From: Phascolarctobacterium sp.
GTDB taxonomy: Bacteria > Bacillota > Negativicutes > Acidaminococcales > Acidaminococcaceae
NCBI GenBank assembly: GCA_017467905.1
Contig: JAFUKD010000025.1
Span: forward strand, 1 to 53,602
Reading direction: 5' to 3'
DNA: 53,602 nucleotides
Shown: positions 39,958-49,299 of the stretch, one piece after another
How positions within the stretch are numbered: position 1 is the first letter of the stretch
Layout of the letters: every line of letters begins with the position of its first letter
The notes under the pieces: generated by a model
What the model saw: only the letters and a program-made list of their open reading frames with translations
What the model was told of the DNA's origin: nothing
The model's database searches: none
Program-made: the position numbers and the translations under genes

Positions 39958-40452
39958 TTAATACTTAGAATTTACTATAGCAATATCCAAATTTGCAAAA
40001 GGCTTGGTTCCGCTGTAAAAGCTTACCTTAGCCTTGGCAACATCATGCTTATAAACATCTTCCCGCGGAACGGCAAGCTCCAAGTTCAAGGGAACGAAGT
40101 CTCCCCATTTACTTTTTTCTAAAACTTCGGCAGCTCCAAGCTTTTTCCACACGCCCTTCTTGCTGCCTTGGGAAGCAAAATTTTCTATGCCTTCAATTTT
40201 ACAGCGCAGGTCCTGAACATCTGCGGGAACCTTGCAGCGTAGGTACAAGGTCATAATATTGGGCTCTACCAAATATTTAACAATGCCCATCTTCCCCACG
40301 TCCATAGTATAAGCGTACTCGCCGCCCTGTTCCATGGAAAATTTATAAAAAGTTCTATCACCATTTATCTGTCCCTTGAAGGCACCCATGGCAAAAACCA
40401 AAAGCACTGCCCCCAAAGCCAACAGAAGATTTTTCATATTCAATTTATTCAT
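39958..40452 (-). CDS. Exported protein of unknown function
   Basis: A 164-residue protein with an N-terminal hydrophobic segment (LLLALGAVLLVFAMGAF, about 9-25) that is a signal peptide or anchor. The rest is a beta-rich soluble domain without cysteines other than two in RCKVPADVQDLRCK. Not recognised. Its start overlaps the Cys-rich small protein gene by 8 bp, so it is the third gene of an operon with the membrane Fe-S protein. Confidence 0.75.
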   Translation of the reverse strand: MNKLNMKNLLLALGAVLLVFAMGAFKGQINGDRTFYKFSMEQGGEYAYTMDVGKMGIVKYLVEPNIMTLYLRCKVPADVQDLRCKIEGIENFASQGSKKGVWKKLGAAEVLEKSKWGDFVPLNLELAVPREDVYKHDVAKAKVSFYSGTKPFANLDIAIVNSKY

Positions 40453-40642
40453 AGTTAAAGCGTCCTTTGCAGATTAACTTTTTATACAAAAGCTTGCCGG
40501 TAAGCAACAGCAACGCCAAAACTCCGGGAGTACAGCTAAACTGACAGCTGCCACAAATACCGGTGCATCCTCCGCCAGCACTGCCAAGGGAAGAAACAGG
40601 AATCCCCATCGCCACACAAAAGCTAATAAATTTATCCTTCAT
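40445..40642 (-). CDS. Small Cys-rich membrane protein of unknown function
   Basis: A 65-residue protein. Cysteines 26, 30, 33 and 37 form C-X3-C-X2-C-X3-C within GGGCTGICGSCQFSCTPG, followed by a membrane helix (about 40-52) and a basic end. Extra cysteines are 9 and 58. The motif could hold a metal or Fe-S cluster, or be a redox relay. AAGAGGT precedes the ATG, 5 bp after the Fe-S gene stop. Not recognised as a known family. Confidence 0.72.
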   Translation of the reverse strand: MKDKFISFCVAMGIPVSSLGSAGGGCTGICGSCQFSCTPGVLALLLLTGKLLYKKLICKGRFNYE

Positions 40643-40647
40643 AGCAC

Positions 40648-41457
40648 TTACCTCTTGTATTTAATTGCCTTTACAGGGCATGCGTTGATACATTCGCCAC
40701 ACAAAATGCAATGATGCACATTATTGGCAGCCTTCTTGTCGCGAATATACATTGCTCCCATGGGGCAAGCCTTCACACATTTTTGACAGCCAATACATTT
40801 ACAGCGCTGCACCTTCAATTTAAAAGAACAGGAAAATTTACAGCCAAGGGCATATACAAGATTTTGTATCGCGCCAACAGGGCACATAAAATTACAGAAG
40901 CCTCTTCCGCCTTTTGTAAACACGCCAAAAATAACCACCCATACAAGCGCGGTTAGGATAAGGCTGGAAGTTAAGGACACAAAATATCCAAAGAGAAAAT
41001 AATTTACGAACAGGTCAAACAAAAAGAAGTTACAATAAACGCAGGCAATAACCGTATCGAAAAAAGGAATGAGTACAAAACCCGCCAGCATACCGTAACG
41101 AACGGGAGCAACCTCCACATACTTTGTCCAATCAATTTGAAAACGTGCTGGAACAAGCCTGCTTAAATATTCTGTAGAAGCACCGGCAGGACACAGCTTG
41201 CCGCAATACACAGGCCCAAAAATAAAACTAACAGCCAACAAAATAAGGAAGCAAACTATAAACAGGGGAGCCTGATTAAATAGCTTGCCGTCAAGTAAAT
41301 GTTCAGTTTGAATTCTAAAGCACAGGCTGTGAATGGTAAGCGGCAACCACTTACCCGTCATAGCGTAGCAAATAGTTTTTTGAAACAGCGCAAAGGGAGC
41401 GTAGAAGAGCACGAAGCCCAAAACATATCCCAAAAGCCGTTTAATTTGAAAAGACAT
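40648..41457 (-). CDS. Membrane 4Fe-4S protein, NapH/NosR-like
   Basis: A 269-residue protein with about five membrane helices. It has CGKLCPAG (Cys85, 89) and FCNFMCPVGA (Cys188, 192), the paired Cys motifs of NapH/CcoG-type quinol or electron-transfer proteins. A C-terminal bacterial ferredoxin domain binds two 4Fe-4S clusters (Cys221/224/227/231 and Cys250/253/256/260). The ATG has AGGTGA 5 nt upstream; a TTG five codons earlier is part of that site. It heads a three-gene operon downstream of TonB receptor 2 and may pass electrons across the inner membrane to an envelope step. Confidence 0.87.
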   Translation of the reverse strand: MSFQIKRLLGYVLGFVLFYAPFALFQKTICYAMTGKWLPLTIHSLCFRIQTEHLLDGKLFNQAPLFIVCFLILLAVSFIFGPVYCGKLCPAGASTEYLSRLVPARFQIDWTKYVEVAPVRYGMLAGFVLIPFFDTVIACVYCNFFLFDLFVNYFLFGYFVSLTSSLILTALVWVVIFGVFTKGGRGFCNFMCPVGAIQNLVYALGCKFSCSFKLKVQRCKCIGCQKCVKACPMGAMYIRDKKAANNVHHCILCGECINACPVKAIKYKR

Positions 41458-41767
41458 TGTTGTCACCTTCAAGTTTATTTATCTAATACCCCTAAAAATT
41501 TTATAAAATACCATCCAAAGCACGCAGGCTTCACCAGAAAACTTAGGTTGGTGTTGGTAGATGTGTATTTTATTGGTGGAATGTTCTTAATGAAAAATAG
41601 TCAGTATTTTGTTTTAGCAAGCTCACAGTTAAACCTGCAGCCTTTAAGATGATATTTTATAAAAATTACTTAGGAGCGAGAGTGAATAATGAAAAGATGT
41701 GTAATGTAAAGCAGTACGGGGCGTTAGCCCCATACCGTTATTACCAAAAAGTTAAAGCATTGGGAAA
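41458..41767 (-). other. Intergenic stretch between receptor 2 and the Fe-S operon
   Basis: It holds a GGGGC/GCCCC hairpin (41718-41731), probably the end of receptor 2 transcription but with no T-run, and a CACTCTCGCT sequence (41675-41684), two mismatches from the CACTCTCACA motif. No convincing promoter for the Fe-S operon was found, so read-through from receptor 2 is possible. Confidence 0.5.
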
Positions 41768-43962
41768 TTAGAAGGAGTAGCGGAGACTTACGCCATAAGT
41801 TCTTCCATCAGTAGCCTCATCAGCATAATATTCTCTATCCAACAAATTATTTACAGCGAATTGTAATGTCATATCTTTCGCAATTTCATAATTAATTGCA
41901 GTATTTACAACAAAGTATGCTTCTTCAGCACCAAGTCCACTCATATTATCTCCTGGATTTTGACGTTCACTTACATATTGACAATCCAATAATGCATTCC
42001 ACTTGTCACAATTATATTGAATGCCAGCATGGAATAAATGTTTTGGAATATCATAGTTGTTTTCTTTCTCACCATCTTCTTCTAATTTGCCTTGTTGCCA
42101 AGCGTAATTCATATAACCACTAAATTTATCACTAAACTTGTGATTGATTTCAAATTCTACACCATTGCGTTCTTCCTTGTTATAATTCATATATTTTTTA
42201 ACACCTTTACCTTTAAAGGTTTGACCAGGCAATACATCGGAAGCTGCAATCTTATCATCAGTATCTACATGATATACTGTAATACCTAAGTTTGTTTTAT
42301 CAGAAATTCTCTTTTTCATACCGATTTCAAAGGTATCGGAAGTTTCAGGATCAAGTTCAGGATTGGGTACATACCAATATTTACTAAATTCAGAATATCT
42401 ATATATCTTATAGATTTCAGGTGGATTGAAAGAATGACCATAAGATACATAATAGTTAGTATTATCATCCGCTTTATAATCAAGAGCAATTTTCGGACTT
42501 AATTCTGTATAAGTTTCAGAATCAGAAGTTTCATTATATTCACTTCCTGATTCTGTACTCCAGAAAGTTCCCTCTCCTTTTTTATAGTAATCAAGACGAG
42601 CTCCCAAATATAAAGTTAAAGGTTCGTTAATCTTATATTCATCTTGAATAAATAATGCTGTATTTTTAACTTCACCATCATCTTGAGCATACTGCCCAAT
42701 TTTAGAATTATAGTCTTTCCAGTGACTTAAATTCCATCTATCTTGCGTCATTTCTTCTTGTTTAAAATTAGCACCAACTACAATTGTGTGTTTACCAATA
42801 TTCTCCCAAGCTTTTTCTATACTAAAATCATAAACTTTGCCTGGATGGTCAGAGTAATGTCCAATGCCTGTCCAATCTAATGCGTTATAATCCTCAGGAA
42901 CATCAGCACTTGTATATCCATCTACTTTATTGTTCACATAACTAAAAGCTGTTTTAAATTTATTATCCGTATCTTGATAAATTACTGAGTGTGTTTCTCG
43001 TTCCAAGAAATTTTCATAACCATAAAAATTACCAGTCTTAAATGATACCTGATTACCATTTTGGGTAGTTGCACTACCGTTATAAACAGGATTTCCCTTG
43101 CTATCTTTTACATAACTAAAAGCATTTCTATAGTTCCAATCGGATTCCGTCTTAGTAAAAATATATTTCAAAGATTTGCTATCATCAAAATTATATTTAA
43201 CATTTGCATTATAATTTTCATGTTCCCAAGCACGTTCTCCTCTACCACCGACAACATAATATCCATCTTTTAATAATGGTAAATTAGCATCATAAGTACC
43301 GGTACCATCAGAAGGACTCTTGGTCACATAATATCCATCATAACCATCAGATTTTCTATTTTCATATCCTAATCCAAAAGATAATTTTTCATTTACTTTA
43401 GAATTAACCTGTACGGACTTTTTCCAAGTGCTATTGCTACCGTAAGAAACAACTACATCGCCATGCGCGCCTAATTTTTTTGCTTCTTTTGTAGTAATAT
43501 TAATGACACCTGCTACAGCATGTCCACCATAAATAGAGGAAGCAGCCCCACGTAAAACTTCTATACGTTCAATATTTTCTACATTAATGGAATTTAAATT
43601 TGTTGTACCATCATAGGTGGTATTCATCTGTTGTCCATCAACCAACATAAGAATATCCGTACCACCAAAACCTCTCATTTGAATACTACTTTGCGCGGTA
43701 GGATTCATATACACACCTGGTAAATATTGTAACGCCTCTTGCATAGAGTTGACATTTCTCTCTTCAATATCTTTTGCAGTGACAACGCTTACGCTTGCGG
43801 GAACTTCTTGTAATTCTTTTAATGTTCTTGTCGCTGTTACTACGTACTCATCAAGGGCAAAGGTGTTGAGGCTTTCAGCAGCGTTTACTGCTGTACCCCC
43901 CCAATGCACAAACCTGTAATAAGTGCTGTCATCAGTAGACTTTTGCTAATGTGTCGTTTCAT
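41768..43962 (-). CDS. TonB-dependent outer-membrane receptor 2, frameshifted in the signal peptide
   Basis: The mature part is intact (read open from 43909): TonB box region NTFALDEYVVTATR, plug with LMLVDGQQMNTT and VLRGAASSIYGGHAVAGVINITTKE, and a barrel ending YGVSLRYSF. The proper start is ATG at 43962 with AGGAG upstream (MKRHISKSLLMTALITG), but that frame stops at TAA after 25 codons. One base is missing relative to receptor 1, whose matching text is GSVQWGGTPVHAS against HWGGTAVNAA here. A run of seven G (43896-43902) lies at the junction; one extra G would restore the frame. It could be a phase-OFF state, a fixed mutation or a sequencing error. Ligand unknown. Confidence 0.85.
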
Positions 43963-44012
43963 CGTACTTCATCTCCTAAAAATTTTATCAACATCTCCCA
44001 TAAGAATATTGC

Positions 44013-44054
44013 ATCGCCCTATCTTACAAGGTCACGATAAAATATGTGAGAGTG
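44013..44054 (-). ncRNA. Leader RNA element of TonB receptor 2
   Basis: On the minus strand CACTCTCACA (44045-44054) is followed by a hairpin: outer stem ATCGT/GCGAT, 2-nt bulge, inner stem CCT/AGG, 8-nt loop TGTAAGAT (44013-44038). Receptor 1 has the same layout with different but still pairing stems. Confidence 0.55.
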
Positions 44055-44109
44055 AAAGTTTTTACACTTTATCTTATCAGGAAGTGTTACTAACTTGAAC
44101 TAACAGTAA

Positions 44110-44139
44110 TGATAAGGTATATACTTGCTTTACTGTCAA
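44110..44139 (-). promoter_or_regulatory. Probable promoter of TonB receptor 2
   Basis: On the minus strand TTGACA (44134-44139) with TTATCA at 18 bp (44110-44115). The -10 box is poor, so activation may be needed. It places the leader motif about 48 nt past the start. Confidence 0.5.
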
Positions 44140-44161
44140 GCACTTATTTTTAAAGTTCCAA

Positions 44162-44177
44162 TGTTTCACGTGAAACA
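44162..44177. promoter_or_regulatory. parS-type ParB binding site 4
   Basis: Perfect TGTTTCACGTGAAACA between receptor 2 and the cvfB terminator. Confidence 0.9.
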
Positions 44178-44196
44178 ATTGCTCAACATAAAAAAA

Positions 44197-44218
44197 GCTG
44201 ACCTCTTTCGAAGTCAGC
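44197..44218 (-). terminator. Terminator of the nadD-cvfB operon
   Basis: GCTGAC / GTCAGC with further internal pairing, followed by seven T on the minus strand. Confidence 0.88.
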
Positions 44219-44231
44219 AGTAAAATTTTTC

Positions 44232-45128
44232 TTATTTCTTTTCAGGATTTTCTACAAGATAAGTCCAGCCATCATCCTGACGAATTTTGCCTTGCTTCAT
44301 CAGATGACCGAGGGCACGTTTAAAGGCAGCCTTGCTAATGCCAAACTTTTGCTTGATAATTTCCAGCGGAGTGCTGTCGCAGTAAGGCATCTTGCCGCCA
44401 CGCTTCACTAAGAAATTATAGATTTCATCTGCATCCGCTACAAGAGCGTTTTCCTTTTGCAAACGCATGGAGCAGTTTAACCTGCCATCTTCACGAATGA
44501 AGGTTACACGGCAAGTAACTTCTTGTCCAAAATCCAAGCGTCCACCAGGAACCTCGCTACGATGAATGAAAGCAATAAACCTTTGGTTAGTAAAAATAAA
44601 GAAGCCATCCGGCAAAATATTATAAACCGTACCGGTAACCTTATCGCCAATCTTCAAGCCTTCTGCAGGCTTGGATGCCTTTTGCATATCATCTTCCACA
44701 CGCATAGTTACAGCAGGGCGACCGCTTTTATCGCGATACAGCTTCACCCATACCAATTGGTTGGGGCTAACATGACCGCGCATTTGGCTGTAGGGCAGGA
44801 ACACACCGCGTTCCGCACCAATATCTACAAAGCCGCCATCACGGGTTACGCTAATTACCTTTACATATCCCAGCTGACCTTCGCGCATTTTGGGAAGCTT
44901 CATGCTTGCAGTCAAACGTTTGTTAGGGTCAAGATACAGGTAAACCTTAACCTTATCCCCCTCCTTGACTTCGCTGGTTTGCTGAAGCTTGTGCAGCAAA
45001 ATATCGTCACTGGTATTACCGGTGCCTGCGTCAAGGAATGCGCCCATCTCGCCAACGCGCGCTACTTTTAAGGTTACAACGTCGCCGGGCTTGTATTTTA
45101 AAGCCTGTTGCGTATTTTTCTCAATCAT
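44232..45128 (-). CDS. cvfB: CvfB-family S1 RNA-binding protein
   Basis: A 298-residue protein with three S1-like beta-barrel domains (about 10-70, 78-145, 155-220: for example GEMGAFLDAG, RDGGFVDIGAERGVFLP, LPDGFFIFTNQRFIAFIHRS) and a C-terminal winged helix (PLEIIKQKFGISKAAFKRALGHLMKQGKI). CvfB binds RNA and affects virulence-gene expression in staphylococci; its role elsewhere is unclear. Its start codon shares one base with the rsfS stop, so the two are coupled. Confidence 0.88.
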   Translation of the reverse strand: MIEKNTQQALKYKPGDVVTLKVARVGEMGAFLDAGTGNTSDDILLHKLQQTSEVKEGDKVKVYLYLDPNKRLTASMKLPKMREGQLGYVKVISVTRDGGFVDIGAERGVFLPYSQMRGHVSPNQLVWVKLYRDKSGRPAVTMRVEDDMQKASKPAEGLKIGDKVTGTVYNILPDGFFIFTNQRFIAFIHRSEVPGGRLDFGQEVTCRVTFIREDGRLNCSMRLQKENALVADADEIYNFLVKRGGKMPYCDSTPLEIIKQKFGISKAAFKRALGHLMKQGKIRQDDGWTYLVENPEKK

Positions 45129-45478
45129 TATTCATTCTCCACAAAAGCTTCAGAAGGAGCATCTGCCCACAATTGTTCTAAATTATAGAAGTCACGGTCT
45201 TCTTCTAAGAAGATGTGCGCTACAACATCACCATAATCCATCAAAATCCAGCGTCCGTCAGAATAGCCTTCCTTGTGCAGGAAGAAAATTTCCTCTTCAG
45301 CCAGCTTGTCTTCAATATTATCTGCAATCGCTTTTACCAGCATGCTGTTGGATGCGCTGCAAATTACAAAATAATCGGTTACCGGGGACAAGCCTTCCAT
45401 ATTCAAAAGTAAAATATCATTAGCCTTCTTATCGCTGGCGAAAGCTGCAATCTTCATTGCCAATTCTTTAGTGTTCAT
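45128..45478 (-). CDS. rsfS: Ribosomal silencing factor
   Basis: A 116-residue RsfS (Iojap family), which binds L14 on the 50S subunit and blocks subunit joining during slow growth. Motifs: ASDKKANDILLLNMEGLSPVTDYFVICSA and GRWILMDYGDVVAHIF. The usual nadD-yqeK-rsfS neighbourhood is kept. Confidence 0.95.
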   Translation of the reverse strand: MNTKELAMKIAAFASDKKANDILLLNMEGLSPVTDYFVICSASNSMLVKAIADNIEDKLAEEEIFFLHKEGYSDGRWILMDYGDVVAHIFLEEDRDFYNLEQLWADAPSEAFVENE

Positions 45479-45495
45479 TAAATTATAACCTCCTC

Positions 45496-46497
45496 TTAAT
45501 CTTTCTTCTCTTTTCCTTTATAGGGAATTTCTAATTCATCCAAAGCTCTTTGTACAGAAGCTCTATCTGTTGCCCAGTAGCTAATGCCATCTTCGTCATC
45601 AAATTGACCATACAGCATACAGGTCTTAATTTTATCATCACCAAAAATTTTAAAGCTATTAGCTGCCTTGAGCATGGTTACAGTATTTAAATCTGTATCA
45701 ATATATTTATCAATGGTATCCATGATAGCGCCAATCTTGGTAATATTTTGGAAGGAAAACATTTGCTCTGCTGCAGCACGCAAGAATTTTTGCTGACGCT
45801 GTACTCGGCCAATGTCCCCCAACTCATCACCACGGAAGCGCACATATTTTCCGGCAGTTTCACCGTCCATATGCTGGTACCCATGCTTGATATCAATAAC
45901 TAAATCAGCGTAGGGGTCTTCATAATACATATTTTTTTCTACATATAAATCTACGCCGCCAATTAAATCCACTACCTCAATAAAGCCGCGCCAATTTGCC
46001 AAGGCGTAGTAGTGAACAGGAATCTGCAGCAGGCTTTGCACTGTCTGCTTGGTCATAACTGCCCCGCCATAGGCAAAAGCAGCATTTATTTTATCAGGGT
46101 CACGATGTCCCGGCAAAACCACCTTCGTATCACGAGGAATGGACAGCACGGAAACCTTTTCCTTATCCGGGTCAACGCTTAAAAGCAAAATCGCATCAGT
46201 GCGTTTAGGCTCATCAGCGCTTGCTTCGCTATCGCCATCATCAACACCCAAAAGCAAAATGTTGATACGCTCGCCCAGCTCTTCGTTAACTACAAGGGTT
46301 TCTCCTGCAGCATCTTGTTCAGGCTCCATATTAACAACAACATTTGTAGGCGGATTGATTAAATTTTTATATACCCAAACACTTCCCCAGAACAAGCTGG
46401 CAACTAAGGCAGATAAAGCAACAACTATGATTAACAGCTTGCCCCAACGCAGTTTACGTCTTGGTGTCGGTTCATGCTGATAATTGTTTTCTTCCAT
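45496..46497 (-). CDS. LytR-CpsA-Psr family cell-wall ligase/regulator
   Basis: A 333-residue protein with a short cytoplasmic basic segment, one membrane helix (about 21-44) and an extracytoplasmic LCP domain: NILLLGVDDGD, RTDAILLLSVDPDKEKVSVLSIPRDTKV, INAAFAYGGAVMTKQTVQSLL and the Arg-rich VRFRGDELGDIGRVQRQQKFL. LCP enzymes transfer lipid-linked glycopolymers to the wall; in a diderm the polymer is uncertain. It lies within the nadD operon. Confidence 0.9.
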   Translation of the reverse strand: MEENNYQHEPTPRRKLRWGKLLIIVVALSALVASLFWGSVWVYKNLINPPTNVVVNMEPEQDAAGETLVVNEELGERINILLLGVDDGDSEASADEPKRTDAILLLSVDPDKEKVSVLSIPRDTKVVLPGHRDPDKINAAFAYGGAVMTKQTVQSLLQIPVHYYALANWRGFIEVVDLIGGVDLYVEKNMYYEDPYADLVIDIKHGYQHMDGETAGKYVRFRGDELGDIGRVQRQQKFLRAAAEQMFSFQNITKIGAIMDTIDKYIDTDLNTVTMLKAANSFKIFGDDKIKTCMLYGQFDDEDGISYWATDRASVQRALDELEIPYKGKEKKD

Positions 46498-46517
46498 GCA
46501 CTTACCCTTCCTTTTAA

Positions 46518-47096
46518 TTATTTCTTCCTTTTATATTTAGCAGCTAACTGATTATAGCCATAAATACAATTAGGATGTACAAGCAAATCGTATTCCAAAA
46601 GATAGCGAATGGTATTACCATAAGCCTTTATCATTGCGCGTTCCATATTTTCTTTGGCAAGCTTGCGCAAATCATCAATGCCAGGAAAATCCCTTGTCGG
46701 CTCCAGAAGATCTGCCAAATACACCGCCATTGCCAAAGGTGTCATGTGCGGCGCGCCAGTAGTATGATACAGGATGCCATCTAAAATTTCTTGGTCTTCA
46801 ATACCGTACTTTTTACGGGCGAAGAACACACCTAATTTTGCGTGAAGCAGTATGGGCTGATTAGCTTCCACCTTATCAACCTCAATACCCAGCTCCGCAG
46901 CCTTCGCCAAGCTGTCGCGACTAGGAATTTCACGACCACAATCGTGAAGCAACGCAGCAATGCCTACCTTGTGCGCATCCAATTTATGAGCAGAAGCCAG
47001 TTCCAAGGCAGTTTCATAAACGGCAAGAGAGTGTTTGTAACGCTTCAAAGGCAGGGATGCCTTCAAAATGCTTTTTAATTCTTCCAGCTTCAACAT
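46518..47096 (-). CDS. yqeK: YqeK-type HD-domain Ap4A hydrolase
   Basis: A 192-residue HD-domain phosphohydrolase (symmetrical diadenosine tetraphosphatase family). Metal ligands: His in YKHSLAVYETAL, HD in ALLHDCGREI, and His/Asp in the later helices (HAKLGV, YLADLLEPTRDF). The open frame runs 33 codons further up into nadD, but AAGGGAG stands 7 nt before the MLKLEEL start, 13 bp after the nadD stop. Confidence 0.92.
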   Translation of the reverse strand: MLKLEELKSILKASLPLKRYKHSLAVYETALELASAHKLDAHKVGIAALLHDCGREIPSRDSLAKAAELGIEVDKVEANQPILLHAKLGVFFARKKYGIEDQEILDGILYHTTGAPHMTPLAMAVYLADLLEPTRDFPGIDDLRKLAKENMERAMIKAYGNTIRYLLEYDLLVHPNCIYGYNQLAAKYKRKK

Positions 47097-47109
47097 AACA
47101 ATACTCCCT

Positions 47110-47718
47110 TTACTCAGCCGCCAAATACAACTGGTTCTTTTTAATATATTCTTCCACCGCAGCAGGCACCATACCTTCAAGGCTTGTGCCCTCACGAATA
47201 CGCTTGCGAATTTCTGTAGAAGAAACTGCGTATTCCGGCGTGTTCAGCAAAACAATCTTTTCCCGGGCAATATTACCTAATTGCTCGCAAGCTGTTTCAA
47301 TAACATTACTGTAGCCGGGTCGATAGGCAGCAGCAAAGGTTACCAGCTCGAACAAATCGTAGATTCTATCCCAAGTATGCAGCAGGGGTACGGAGTCTGC
47401 CCCAATAATGAAGTACAGCTCGTACTCCGGATAAAGCTTCTTCAATTCAAGCATAGTGTCGATAGTATAGGAAACGCCGCTACGTTTTAGCTCAATATCT
47501 GAAACATCAAAATAAACGTAAGGCTCCGTCGCCAGCACTGTCATATTGTATCTATCAGCTGCATGAGCAAATTCCTGATCTAATTTGTGAGGAGGAATGT
47601 ACGCCGGAATGAACAAAACCTTTTCCAATCCTAACTGCTCGTACACAGCCTGAGCTGAACAAATATGTCCGGTATGAATAGGGTCAAAGGTTCCCCCTAA
47701 AATCCCTAACTTTTTCAT
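47110..47718 (-). CDS. nadD: Nicotinate-nucleotide adenylyltransferase
   Basis: A 202-residue NaMN adenylyltransferase in NAD synthesis. Nucleotidyltransferase motifs: GGTFDPIHTGHICSA at the N-terminus and SSTEIRKRIREG near the C-terminus. First gene of nadD-yqeK-lcp-rsfS-cvfB. AGGAGG precedes the ATG, and a TATAAT (47755-47760 on the minus strand) lies about 40 bp upstream. Confidence 0.95.
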   Translation of the reverse strand: MKKLGILGGTFDPIHTGHICSAQAVYEQLGLEKVLFIPAYIPPHKLDQEFAHAADRYNMTVLATEPYVYFDVSDIELKRSGVSYTIDTMLELKKLYPEYELYFIIGADSVPLLHTWDRIYDLFELVTFAAAYRPGYSNVIETACEQLGNIAREKIVLLNTPEYAVSSTEIRKRIREGTSLEGMVPAAVEEYIKKNQLYLAAE

Positions 47719-47771
47719 ACAAGCAACAGCCTCCTAAAAACTTTATACCCAATAATTATAACATACTTTCA

Positions 47772-49097
47772 TCATTCTTGTGTGAAAAACATTATGTAAT
47801 AAATAGGTAGATAAACAATCTTACCCTCTTGACGTACAATCCTTTCGTTGGATAGTACATATCCTCTTTTTATATTGTAATCTTCATTCTTTACAAAATG
47901 GTTAAGCGCACTATGAACTGCATAATCTTTTCCTGATTTAACCTCAATTGGAACAACGGATAACAGCTCATAATCATCTACTAAATAATCAACTTCTCCT
48001 TTGTTTCTATTGTCATAGTAAAACAAATTATGTCCATGTGCTTTTAATTCGCTAGCCACCACAGCTTCATAAACAGTCCCCAGATTAATGCTTCTCTCAT
48101 CATCTAAAACTGCACGTATATTATTTCTATACAATATACCAGTAAGAATGCCAACGTCATTTAGATATAACTTCAATAAGTTTTTTCCACTATTTTCTAT
48201 TAGAGGAAAAGTAGGTGTAGAAATAGCCCTCACCTCTAACGCAATACCTGCATTAATAAGATAATCAAACTCATCTTGATAATCGCTAAACCTTTTCCCT
48301 TTCTTATCCTCAATATCTTTTATAACAATACGCTTTTTTTTGTTCTCTAAAGTAGAAGGAATAAAATCATATATCCTTCTAATTTTTAGTCGGTTCTCAT
48401 CGTCATATTTAGAAGCGTCCATTGCATAATACTCGTGAATTTCTCTCTGTATAGTACGTACTTTGGTAATATTCTTTTCTGCAACATATGTGTTCACAGC
48501 ATCTGGCAAACCACCTACAAGCAAATATTTTCTAAACAAATCCAGAACTTTTCTATGTGTTGACTCGTCTAAACTTTCCAACTGCTTGAATTTATGATGC
48601 AAAACATTAATTGAGAATTCATTGAACCCATTGGCAAATAAAAACTCTTCAAAATCAAGGGGATACATATGCTTAACTTCAATACTTCCCATGGGAATAG
48701 AGGTTGTTTTTGACAAAGTTACTCCCAACAATGAACCACTAGCAATGTAAGTAAATTTACCATCCTGTTGTAAAAACTTCAGTAGTGTTAACAGATGCGG
48801 ATAAGCTTGTATTTCATCCAGGAAAATTAAAGTGTTCTCCTTATCCTGCATCTTATCGCCAGCAAACATACTAATTTGAAGATAAAAATCTTCTATGCTT
48901 CTCGTATGTTCAAACAACTTCTCCTGCAAAGAATCTTCCAATAAATTTATTTCGATATAATTTTTAAAAAGTTTCTTACCAATATGTCTAATAATAAATG
49001 TTTTTCCAATTTGTCTAGCCCCATCTACGATAAGTACCTTATTACTTTTAGCTAGCAAATGTGCTTCAATATATTTCTCTATCTTTCGGTAAAGCAT
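47772..49097 (-). CDS. AAA ATPase with DUF4143 C-terminal domain
   Basis: A 441-residue protein: N-terminal P-loop ATPase (GARQIGKT at about 26-33, Walker B TLIFLDEIQAYP), a HTH-like middle part, and a C-terminal DUF4143 domain with a nuclease-like ending (NKGEVDYLVDDYELLSVVPIEVKSGK, resembling the PD-(D/E)XK pattern D...EVK). The family is common and patchy, often called an ATP-binding protein; its role is unknown. GGAGG lies 5 nt before the chosen ATG (an upstream in-frame ATG would place that site inside the gene). The gene is more AT-rich than its neighbours, which suggests transfer. Confidence 0.85.
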   Translation of the reverse strand: MLYRKIEKYIEAHLLAKSNKVLIVDGARQIGKTFIIRHIGKKLFKNYIEINLLEDSLQEKLFEHTRSIEDFYLQISMFAGDKMQDKENTLIFLDEIQAYPHLLTLLKFLQQDGKFTYIASGSLLGVTLSKTTSIPMGSIEVKHMYPLDFEEFLFANGFNEFSINVLHHKFKQLESLDESTHRKVLDLFRKYLLVGGLPDAVNTYVAEKNITKVRTIQREIHEYYAMDASKYDDENRLKIRRIYDFIPSTLENKKKRIVIKDIEDKKGKRFSDYQDEFDYLINAGIALEVRAISTPTFPLIENSGKNLLKLYLNDVGILTGILYRNNIRAVLDDERSINLGTVYEAVVASELKAHGHNLFYYDNRNKGEVDYLVDDYELLSVVPIEVKSGKDYAVHSALNHFVKNEDYNIKRGYVLSNERIVRQEGKIVYLPIYYIMFFTQE

Positions 49098-49202
49098 AGA
49101 TACCTCCAAAGCAATCACACTTTTCAATAAAAATATAGCACAAAAAAATACATTTTTCAATGAAATGCAGTATCTACTTTCTACACTTTTCAACAACTTA
49201 TA

Positions 49203-49242
49203 ACCCAAAAGGGTGCTGTGAAATCACAGCACCCTTTTGGGT
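49203..49242. terminator. Strong inverted repeat, likely bidirectional terminator
   Basis: ACCCAAAAGGGTGCTGTG / CACAGCACCCTTTTGGGT, an 18-bp perfect stem with a 4-nt loop, upstream of the ATPase gene and downstream of the small exported protein gene. Confidence 0.8.
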
Positions 49243-49268
49243 TTCAGGAGAAGAGTTATGAATATATG

Positions 49269-49285
49269 AAAAAACTCCTATTGGA
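49269..49285 (-). terminator. Short terminator of the small exported protein gene
   Basis: ACTCC / GGAGT with a 4-nt loop and TTTTTT on the minus strand. Confidence 0.6.
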
Positions 49286-49299
49286 GTATTTCCCAAAAT

